Source: Ruminococcaceae bacterium UBA737 (GTDB taxonomy: Bacteria > Bacillota > Clostridia > Oscillospirales > Acutalibacteraceae). Taken from it: DNA of 5,894 bases. The notes beneath the pieces were generated by a model. That model saw only the letters and a program-made list of their open reading frames with translations. It ran no database searches and was not told the origin of the DNA. The stretch is taken from contig DBKZ01000057.1 in the NCBI GenBank assembly GCA_002297415.1, forward strand, positions 1 through 5,894, in the 5' to 3' direction. Positions 1 through 4,695 of this stretch are shown piece by piece; within the stretch, counting starts at the first letter, position 1, and each line of letters starts with the position of its first letter. Both the position numbers and the translations under genes were made by a program.

Positions 1-2331
1 AATTTTAAATTTCTGGCGAATTCGCATTTCAACCTCGCCGTCCGATACGACCTGTCTTGAAATAAGACCCTTTACCGGCTTCATTTTAAACTTTTGATCG
101 TATTCAATATCCCAGTTATCCCAGTATACTGCTATATCCTCTCCGAAATAGAAGCAGTTAAGCGGATTTCCGTTTTCCTTCCTTAATTCCCTGCCCGAAT
201 TCCTGTCGATGAACGAGCTTATATATCCGTCATTATCAAACTCAATAAATGCAAAAGGAGTTTTAAGGGATTTGCCGTCATACAAAAAAGGAGACGCGGC
301 TGAAAATACATTCTGTTTTATAAAGCTTTTAGCTTCAAAGCCCAAAAGCTCCACTCCCGAAACCGCCGTAAGCTTTTTGCCGGAAACGGTCTCTACAAGC
401 TGATTTTTCGCACCCTTTATTCCAAATTCGGAATTTATGTGAAAGGCCGATTTAACTTCAAATGAGGTGGGATTTAAAAGTGTAATTCCGTCTCCCAAAA
501 CCTCTTTGCTTAAAATTTCACTTGTTTTTTTATCAGCAGCAGAAATAAGCTCATTTGTCTCTCCGACGGATATCTCGTTTACCTTTTTAAGTGCGGTTCC
601 CGGGAGAATGTCATGGAACTGATTTTTAAGCAGGCATTTAACCATGCCGTCATATTCCTTTTTATCCAAAGCATTTCCTGTTATTACAGCCGCAAGCTCC
701 ATATTATGTATTGCCTGCTCGGCCTTGCGGTTGTTTCTTTTTATATCGTGCATCTGAGTAAGAGTTCCGCGGTGCAGTTCAAGATAAAGCTCGCCGTTAA
801 AGACCGGAAGCTTTGATTTCTTTTCTTCAAGCATTTTGCCGAACTCGGAAATTGTGCGGTAGTCTACCTTCGGTATTCCGTCAACCTCCTTTACCCGTCT
901 TGCGGTCTCAACCATTATTTCGGTGGGACCTCCGCCTCCGTCGCCGTAGCCAAAAGCAATAAGTCTTGACATATCCGCCTGTTTATTCTGCAAAGCATGG
1001 ATATCCTCAGTTATTCTTTCGATATTTGGCTCGCAATGAGTTATATTAAAGTGGGTTATGACCTCGCTGCCGTCAATTCCGCGCCAGACAAAAGATTCAT
1101 AAGGAAATTTATTATGCTCGTTCCAGCTGAGCTTTGTTGTATAAAAATACTTAAGACCGCAGCCTTTCATAATCTGAGGGATAGAGGCGGAATAGCCGAA
1201 GGTATCGGGAAGCCAAAAGGCGTCCGCCTTATAGCCGAATTTTTCCTTTAAATAGTTCTGTCCCTTTAAAAACTGCCTTATCATATATTCGCCGCCGGTT
1301 ATATTACAGTCACATTCTATCCATGCGGCGCCGTTAGGCTCGTATCTTTGTTCCTTGATTCTCTGTTTTATCTGTGCAAATATGTCGGGATAGTATTTTT
1401 CCATCCAATAGGTATGAAGAACCGAGGACTGAATAAATTTATATTCGGGATAAAAGTCCATAAGGCGAAGAGCATTAGTATATGTTCTTGCGCATTTTCT
1501 TATGGTTTCGTCAACCGGCCAAAGCCAAGCGGTATCCATGTGGCTGTGGCCTATTATTGCGGCAAATCCGTTATTATCCGACTTATTGCCACAAAAAAGC
1601 GGAGCAAGGATTTTAATTACTTCATCGCATGAGGCGCAAAGCTCTTCGTCCGAAACGCCTAAGGGGAAAAGAATCATGCTTTTAAATGCTTCTTCCAAAA
1701 GCGCTCCAGCACGGGCGGCTAAAAATTCATTTGTTTTGTTAGCCTGCGCCTGCAAAGCAATTCTTAAATCCGCGACAGCCTTAAAAATGCTTTCATTTCT
1801 TGTATTTACGGTGATGTTTTTAAACACCTTTTTAAATTCCGAATCATCGGCGGTATCATGCCCCAAATTTTCATATGCGCTAAGACCCGTTTCATAATGC
1901 CAAGCATCGCATTCGAGGCTTAGTTCATATCTTTCGCCCGAAACCGCTGATTTAGTAAGAATAGCATTATCCTGCAGACCGTCAAAAGACGCACCGATTC
2001 GGCTGAAATTGCCCACAGGCTTATTGTTAGAAAAAAGCAGGGCTTCTCTCGCCCCAGTTTCCTCGCGGACATAAAGCGCTTTGCCCTCAAGGGACTCAGG
2101 CACGGTATACTCTGTTTTTATCCAGATATTTGAATATTCCCCGCCCCAGATAAAGCCTGAGGATATATCCTTAAAACAGTTATTTTCAGGCGGAGTTCTG
2201 AAATGCTCCTTTGTTTCAAAGCCTTTTACTATTTCTATTACCGCAACCGGGTTATATATCCTTTTTTCATATTCTTTTAGGGCGTTCTTTATTTTTATTA
2301 TAAGTCTTTCGTTAAAGCTTTTATATTCCAA
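1..2331 (-). CDS. GH38 alpha-mannosidase, 3'-truncated by window edge
   Basis: This is a retaining, zinc-dependent alpha-mannosidase of glycoside hydrolase family 38. It should release alpha-linked mannose from oligosaccharides in the cytoplasm, since no signal peptide is present. The frame is open for 777 codons to the window edge. Full-length relatives with this N-terminal domain are usually about 1000 residues, so roughly the last quarter is missing. Numbering is from the TTG at 2331. Residues 1-250 are the N-terminal beta domain. The catalytic barrel starts near 258 with GHSHMDTAWLW, giving zinc ligands H264 and D266. WLPDTFGYS carries the predicted nucleophile and ligand D376. YGDGGGGPT holds D464, a candidate acid/base. 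The helical domain motif NQFHDILPGT supplies the last zinc ligand, H573. The C-terminal beta domain begins near 620-640 and is cut. All expected catalytic motifs are intact. The start is TTG, because an in-frame stop lies at 2347-2349, no ATG or GTG occurs early in frame, and AAGGA at 2341-2345 is 9 nt upstream. The family call is very secure; the exact linkage specificity is not. Confidence 0.96.
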   Translation of the reverse strand, partial: MEYKSFNERLIIKIKNALKEYEKRIYNPVAVIEIVKGFETKEHFRTPPENNCFKDISSGFIWGGEYSNIWIKTEYTVPESLEGKALYVREETGAREALLFSNNKPVGNFSRIGASFDGLQDNAILTKSAVSGERYELSLECDAWHYETGLSAYENLGHDTADDSEFKKVFKNITVNTRNESIFKAVADLRIALQAQANKTNEFLAARAGALLEEAFKSMILFPLGVSDEELCASCDEVIKILAPLFCGNKSDNNGFAAIIGHSHMDTAWLWPVDETIRKCARTYTNALRLMDFYPEYKFIQSSVLHTYWMEKYYPDIFAQIKQRIKEQRYEPNGAAWIECDCNITGGEYMIRQFLKGQNYLKEKFGYKADAFWLPDTFGYSASIPQIMKGCGLKYFYTTKLSWNEHNKFPYESFVWRGIDGSEVITHFNITHCEPNIERITEDIHALQNKQADMSRLIAFGYGDGGGGPTEIMVETARRVKEVDGIPKVDYRTISEFGKMLEEKKSKLPVFNGELYLELHRGTLTQMHDIKRNNRKAEQAIHNMELAAVITGNALDKKEYDGMVKCLLKNQFHDILPGTALKKVNEISVGETNELISAADKKTSEILSKEVLGDGITLLNPTSFEVKSAFHINSEFGIKGAKNQLVETVSGKKLTAVSGVELLGFEAKSFIKQNVFSAASPFLYDGKSLKTPFAFIEFDNDGYISSFIDRNSGRELRKENGNPLNCFYFGEDIAVYWDNWDIEYDQKFKMKPVKGLISRQVVSDGEVEMRIRQKFKI

Positions 2332-2340
2332 TTCGCATGT

Positions 2341-2345
2341 TCCTT
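2341..2345 (-). promoter_or_regulatory. Shine-Dalgarno site that selects the TTG start of the GH38 gene
   Basis: On the minus strand AAGGA is followed by nine bases and then TTG at 2331-2329. An ATG at 2338-2336 lies only two bases after the site and is out of frame with the mannosidase; it reads five codons (M-R-I-G-I) and stops. This favours TTG as the true start. Confidence 0.6.
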
Positions 2346-2361
2346 TTTAAAATGTAAATTG

Positions 2362-2377
2362 TGTGCCTATAGGCACA
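2362..2377. promoter_or_regulatory. 16-bp perfect palindrome upstream of the GH38 gene
   Basis: TGTGCCTATAGGCACA reads identically on both strands. It sits 31 bp upstream of the TTG start and downstream of the candidate -10 box, so it would lie in the 5' leader. A dimeric repressor or activator of the mannosidase gene could bind there, or it could form a short RNA hairpin. Only the symmetry is seen; an operator role is inferred from position. Confidence 0.4.
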
Positions 2378-2388
2378 GAAATAAATAA

Positions 2389-2480
2389 ACCCTTCCGTCA
2401 AAGCTTCGCTTTGCCACCTCCCCTAACTACTTTAGTGGAGGCTTCGGACTCTGCGAAATCTTAAGCAAGGCGCCCTTTTT
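2389..2480. repeat. Palindrome-rich intergenic element, probably a dispersed repeat
   Basis: Two adjacent stem-loops make up the core. The first pairs CAAAGC (2399-2404) with GCTTTG (2408-2413) around a TTC loop. The second pairs CCTCC plus CTAA (2417-2426) with TTAG plus GGAGG (2432-2441), with one mismatch and a five-base loop. TCCG (2394-2397) can pair with CGGA (2445-2448), closing a three-way junction around both. A GGCGCCC-T6 segment follows at 2470-2481. Elements with this CCGTC-hairpin-CACCTCCC-hairpin-GGAGG layout recur in intergenic DNA of gut Clostridia as I recall, but only one copy is present here, so the repeat status is not shown by this window. No protein is encoded. Outer limits are approximate. 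Confidence 0.55.
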
Positions 2481-2512
2481 TCGTTGTTAAAATGTGGGGT
2501 TTTCTTATAGAT

Positions 2513-2518
2513 ATTATA
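2513..2518 (-). promoter_or_regulatory. Candidate -10 box for the GH38 gene
   Basis: A perfect TATAAT on the minus strand lies between the terminator-like hairpin of the upstream unit and the mannosidase gene. No convincing TTGACA-like -35 appears 16-18 bp upstream, where the sequence runs into the hairpin. If used, it gives a leader of about 175 nt containing the repeat element and the palindrome. Confidence 0.35.
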
Positions 2519-2529
2519 CCGCCTCGATA

Positions 2530-2559
2530 TTATTAAAGCGAGCGGCAGAGCTTTAATAA
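2530..2559. repeat. Perfect 10-bp inverted repeat overlapping the terminator hairpin
   Basis: TTATTAAAGC (2530-2539) is perfectly complementary to GCTTTAATAA (2550-2559), with a 10-nt spacer. Its arms take in part of the loop and the 3' end of the larger hairpin at 2538-2575, so the two structures cannot both form fully. Confidence 0.5.
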
Positions 2560-2575
2560 AAAATCTGCCCCTCGC
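2538..2575 (-). terminator. Terminator-like hairpin after the peptide/lipoprotein unit
   Basis: GCGAGGGGCAGA pairs with TCTGCCGCTCGC over 12 positions with a single C/C mismatch, around a 14-nt loop. It lies 19 bp after the stop of peptide B. On the minus strand the stem is followed by TTTAATAAT, which is U-rich but not a clean U-tract, so termination may be partial. A second hairpin overlaps its 3' arm and loop (2530-2559). Confidence 0.6.
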
Positions 2576-2593
2576 TTATGAGTGGTGTATTTA

Positions 2594-2731
2594 TTAAATT
2601 AGAGGAAGTTCTCCTGCGGGACCTTCAACAATTTCTCCGGTGGTATCCTCAAAACCGCTTTCGTCGGTAAGAGTTAAGTTTTCATCGGAAATGACTGAAA
2701 GAAATTCGATTTCGGGTTTATTATATTTCAT
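2594..2731 (-). CDS. 45-aa leader-like peptide B (MKYxKPxI type)
   Basis: This short ORF starts with the ATG directly after the TAA of the lipoprotein gene (TAA|ATG, no gap) and ends with TAA 19 bp before a terminator-like hairpin. It has no close Shine-Dalgarno site, so translation probably depends on re-initiation after the lipoprotein. The N-terminus M-K-Y-N-K-P-E-I and the later S-D-E-N-L match the design of peptide A (M-K-Y-L-K-P-I-I and P-D-E-E-I). The C-terminus (residues 32-45) reads GEIVEGPAGELPLI; residues 34-42 match the lipoprotein tail except at one position. It is acidic, has no signal peptide, membrane segment or cysteine, and I do not recognise a named family. Short Clostridia ORFs with a Y-x-x-P-x-I start are familiar to me, but I know no established function. 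Conservation of the start and tail supports real coding; a RiPP-like precursor or a signal peptide are possible roles. Confidence 0.7.
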   Translation of the reverse strand: MKYNKPEIEFLSVISDENLTLTDESGFEDTTGEIVEGPAGELPLI

Positions 2732-3115
2732 TTATGAAACCATCCCCAATTCTCCTGCCTTGCCCTCGACAATTCCGCCCTTCAAGCCGTCGGTTTCCGA
2801 ACTGCCTGAAGATGACGGGTTTGAATTTGAGCTCTCCGTTAAGCCCGAATTATTGTTCTTTGGACTATCAGAGCCCTTATCGGAATTTGCGGAAGAAGAG
2901 GCTTTCGAAGAGAGAGAAGCTTTTGAATTTTCTTCGTATTTCCCGCTTTCGGTTGTTTTGTCATTTTCTGAGGCTGACGAATTATCCGAAACGGCAGAAG
3001 AGGACGAAAAGCTTTCCTGCTTATCATTTCCGCTTTCATCCTTTGATTTTTTGCACGCGGCAAAGGAAAATACCAGTAAGAGCGTTAAAAGCATTGCTAA
3101 CAGCTTTTTAACCAT
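2732..3115 (-). CDS. Ser-rich lipoprotein with a C-terminal IVEGxAGEL tail
   Basis: A 127-aa predicted lipoprotein. Residues 1-20 are a classic signal sequence, with a lysine pair followed by a Leu/Val/Phe core, ending FSFAAC so that C21 would be lipidated; F at -3 of the lipobox is less usual than Leu but acceptable. Residues 22 to about 105 are low complexity, rich in Ser, Asn, Lys, Glu and Asp, and look like a flexible extended tether. Residues 110-127 form a distinct Gly-rich tail, GLKGGIVEGKAGELGMVS, whose I115-L123 matches peptide B residues 34-42. The gene starts 7 bp after peptide A; AGGAG inside the last codons of peptide A (3128-3132) is 12 nt upstream of the ATG, so the two are probably coupled. 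The likely product is a membrane-anchored spacer presenting the tail outside the cell. No enzyme domain is visible. Function unknown. Confidence 0.85.
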   Translation of the reverse strand: MVKKLLAMLLTLLLVFSFAACKKSKDESGNDKQESFSSSSAVSDNSSASENDKTTESGKYEENSKASLSSKASSSANSDKGSDSPKNNNSGLTESSNSNPSSSGSSETDGLKGGIVEGKAGELGMVS

Positions 3116-3122
3116 AGCTTTC

Positions 3123-3272
3123 TTATGCTCCTATATCGGGGAATCCTGACGGCTTTGTGTCATTTGCATCGCCCGGGTTTTCTGTAAATGACGAAGTGAT
3201 AGTTGCATTCGCGGATATTTCTTCGTCGGGAAAACTTTCATATATTGAAATAATCGGTTTTAAATATTTCAT
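3123..3272 (-). CDS. 49-aa leader-like peptide A (MKYxKPxI type)
   Basis: A short ORF with its own strong Shine-Dalgarno site, GGGAGG at 3281-3286, eight bases before the ATG. It begins 16 bp after the stop of the secreted-protein gene and ends 7 bp before the lipoprotein start. The N-terminus M-K-Y-L-K-P-I-I-S-I, followed by F-P-D-E-E-I-S, parallels peptide B. The C-terminal half is Thr/Ser/Asn/Gly/Pro rich (residues 30-49, ending PSGFPDIGA) and is unlike peptide B. There is no signal peptide, hydrophobic segment or cysteine. The good ribosome site, the tight packing and the shared N-terminal design argue that it is a real gene despite its size. A shared leader with divergent cores is the pattern of modified-peptide precursors, but no maturation gene is visible here. 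Family not recognised; function unknown. Confidence 0.72.
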   Translation of the reverse strand: MKYLKPIISIYESFPDEEISANATITSSFTENPGDANDTKPSGFPDIGA

Positions 3273-3280
3273 TTATTATT

Positions 3281-3286
3281 CCTCCC
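3281..3286 (-). promoter_or_regulatory. Strong Shine-Dalgarno site of peptide A
   Basis: GGGAGG on the minus strand, eight bases before the ATG at 3272. It lies in the 16-bp gap after the upstream stop codon and is the strongest ribosome site in the four-gene unit, implying that the peptide is made in quantity. Confidence 0.75.
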
Positions 3287-3288
3287 TT

Positions 3289-4482
3289 TTAACCCTGAAT
3301 TGCCGAAAAGCAGCTGTATACAGAATGAGCGTCGTAAACATCGCCGTAGCAGACAAATGAATCTGAAGGATCAGTCTCACTTGTATATACTACATACGGT
3401 CTTGCGGCAATCTTATGTCCCGGAACCTTTTCACGGGAGCCTAAAAGAATTGCGGAATAATTTTCATAGAATTCTTCCGTTTTTGCTTCTACGCTGCCAT
3501 TTACGCCGATATAAAGATTATTACCGTTAGAGTCATACTTATTCTTAAGTATCATTACTGTTCCGGACTGAGTTATTTTATAGCCTTTAACCACTGCCTT
3601 CGGATTGTTGATATTGAAATAAAGGTCAAGACTATCCTCTGAGTCAATTACGCCATCGTCATTTGTTGTAAGCGAAACGCCGTTAACCGACGGTGCTACT
3701 ACATTTCTATTGGAATATTTAAATGAAAAATCAGTTAAATAAGAATCTGCATTACTGGCACAAGAGAGAAACATACAAACAGGCTCATCACCATCGGAAA
3801 GAGGAAAAACATTCGTACATTTCCAACCGATTTCAGGGTTCGAATACGAAATAGCTACTGTTTTTTTATCATAATCATAGCTCATTGAGAAATCGAGCCA
3901 ACACTTTGTGATATTCTCGCACTTTTTCTTTGTGATTCCAGCATTATTTGAAAATTTGGCACCGCCTTTCTGATACCACGCATTTTCATCTGCCAGTTTA
4001 GGTGAATCACTATACTTTATAGAAGTGTAAAGATATCTCATTTCTGAAGTATTTTCCGGAAGATCTACAGTTAAAGCATAATAATTATCAGATGAATCTT
4101 TTTTATATATCAAACGCCATTCATCTCTCCAATCCTGCGTTCTATAAAACTTACCTGTTACTTCGGTTAAAGTATTTTGCTTCATGTCCGCCTTAAGATA
4201 ATCATAACATTTCGATGATTGTGAGGCGCTGCCATTTACAGGTGTTTGGCCTTTTAAAACCGTCATTCCATCCTTTTCTTCAAATTCCAGTGAAGCGGTT
4301 CTGCCTGTTTTGAAAGAACCGAATTCAAGAATGGACTCACTATTGATCTTACTACCTGAAAAGTCCTCAGTGATTGTCAAACCCTCTTCGTTCGGATCAG
4401 TTGCGGAGGCAGGAACCGGAAGCACTAAAATACTTGCAAGGCACATTGCCGCAACTAAAATCGCCAATAATTTTTTCTTCAT
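3289..4482 (-). CDS. Secreted beta-sandwich-like protein of unknown function
   Basis: A 397-aa exported protein. The start is ATG at 4482, giving M-K-K-K-L-L; a GTG four codons upstream falls inside the ribosome site and is rejected. Residues 1-27 are a Sec signal peptide, with cleavage likely after ASA (A27). After a short acidic linker, residues about 35-260 begin with a D-F-S-G motif and contain FYRTQDWRDEWRLIYKK and later DFSFKYSNRN, a pattern of alternating strands resembling concanavalin-like or LamG-type beta sandwiches. Residues about 265-395 are a second module with VVKGYKITQSGTVM and AARPYVVYTS, of the kind I associate with C-terminal modules of Clostridia surface proteins. No dockerin, sortase signal or transmembrane anchor is present, so it is probably released or bound non-covalently. 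No catalytic residues can be assigned. It leads a unit with two short peptides and a lipoprotein, so it may act with them. Domain assignments are by eye and tentative; export is secure. Confidence 0.88.
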   Translation of the reverse strand: MKKKLLAILVAAMCLASILVLPVPASATDPNEEGLTITEDFSGSKINSESILEFGSFKTGRTASLEFEEKDGMTVLKGQTPVNGSASQSSKCYDYLKADMKQNTLTEVTGKFYRTQDWRDEWRLIYKKDSSDNYYALTVDLPENTSEMRYLYTSIKYSDSPKLADENAWYQKGGAKFSNNAGITKKKCENITKCWLDFSMSYDYDKKTVAISYSNPEIGWKCTNVFPLSDGDEPVCMFLSCASNADSYLTDFSFKYSNRNVVAPSVNGVSLTTNDDGVIDSEDSLDLYFNINNPKAVVKGYKITQSGTVMILKNKYDSNGNNLYIGVNGSVEAKTEEFYENYSAILLGSREKVPGHKIAARPYVVYTSETDPSDSFVCYGDVYDAHSVYSCFSAIQG

Positions 4483-4493
4483 GAATTTATGCA

Positions 4494-4500
4494 CTCCTTT
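4494..4500 (-). promoter_or_regulatory. Shine-Dalgarno site setting the ATG start of the secreted protein
   Basis: AAAGGAG lies 11 bases before the ATG at 4482, slightly long but usable. The upstream GTG at 4494-4492 overlaps the last base of this site, so it cannot be the start served by it. Confidence 0.65.
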
Positions 4501-4507
4501 TTTTAAA

Positions 4508-4525
4508 ATAAGCTTTATAAGCTTT
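4508..4525. repeat. Tandem 9-mer in the leader of the secreted-protein gene
   Basis: ATAAGCTTT is repeated exactly twice, head to tail. It lies between the candidate -10 box and the ribosome site, around the expected transcription start or early leader. It is short and AT-rich, so it may be chance. Confidence 0.5.
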
Positions 4526-4534
4526 TATAAAAAT

Positions 4535-4540
4535 ATTATA
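4535..4540 (-). promoter_or_regulatory. Candidate -10 box for the four-gene unit
   Basis: A TATAAT on the minus strand about 53 bp upstream of the ATG at 4482, in a very AT-rich stretch. No good -35 is seen at the normal distance. A promoter is expected here, because a stem-loop separates this unit from the dockerin gene upstream. Confidence 0.4.
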
Positions 4541-4549
4541 TAAAACTTA

Positions 4550-4598
4550 CCGAATTTTTTCTTGCAGTATTATGATTTTTAGCAATTTAAAAATTCGG
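4550..4598. promoter_or_regulatory. Spaced 10-bp inverted repeat upstream of the -10 box
   Basis: CCGAATTTTT (4550-4559) and AAAAATTCGG (4589-4598) are perfect inverted copies separated by 29 nt. Related CGGAA-A/T-rich blocks continue to about 4617. The position just upstream of the candidate -10 box suits a two-site regulator binding region, but AT-rich composition makes chance symmetry easier. Confidence 0.35.
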
Positions 4599-4637
4599 AA
4601 ATTTTTAACGGAATTTTATCATTCAATAAGCCTTTTT

Positions 4638-4672
4638 GCTTGATTTCGAAGCTTTTGCCCCCGAAATCAAGC
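4638..4672 (-). terminator. 11-bp perfect stem-loop after the dockerin gene
   Basis: GCTTGATTTCG and CGAAATCAAGC pair perfectly around a 13-nt loop, 24 bp after the stop of the dockerin gene. On the minus strand the stem is followed by AAAAAGG rather than a U-run, so it is not a textbook intrinsic terminator. It may stabilise the mRNA 3' end or terminate with a factor. Confidence 0.4.
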
Positions 4673-4695
4673 TTTAAAATAACGATATAATGATA

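Noticed and set aside
209..2350. Several plus-strand ORFs of 64-131 codons across 209-2350
   Set aside because: They lie opposite the GH38 reading frame, which is continuous and carries every catalytic motif. Their translations show no domain features.
2530..2575. H-type pseudoknot formed by the loop and tail of the terminator-like hairpin
   Set aside because: The 3' arm of the second stem begins directly after the 12-position first stem, leaving no bases to cross it, so the full pseudoknot is geometrically impossible.
2734..3111. Plus-strand ORF of 125 codons, and a minus-strand 74-codon ORF at 2839-3063, in other frames of the lipoprotein gene
   Set aside because: Both are shadows of a compositionally biased gene, with no ribosome site and no recognisable features.
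2640..3149. Plus-strand ORF of 169 codons opposite the lipoprotein gene
   Set aside because: It starts at a GTG without a Shine-Dalgarno site and is acidic and low complexity because it is the complement of the Ser-rich tether. The minus-strand reading has a signal peptide, a lipobox and tight neighbours.
2594..3272. Calling peptides A and B lasso-peptide or other named RiPP precursors
   Set aside because: Only part of the leader motif (Y-x-x-P-x-I) matches, the Gly and Thr spacing of lasso leaders is absent, and no RRE, protease, cyclase or transporter gene is in the window.
4435..4450. Cys14 of the secreted protein as a lipobox cysteine
   Set aside because: The residue before it is Met and it lies inside the hydrophobic core. 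The A-S-A site at residue 27 fits ordinary signal peptidase cleavage.
4483..4494. GTG start at 4494 for the secreted protein
   Set aside because: The GTG overlaps the AAAGGAG site itself. The ATG at 4482 gives a proper M-K-K-K-L-L signal-peptide start with usable spacing.
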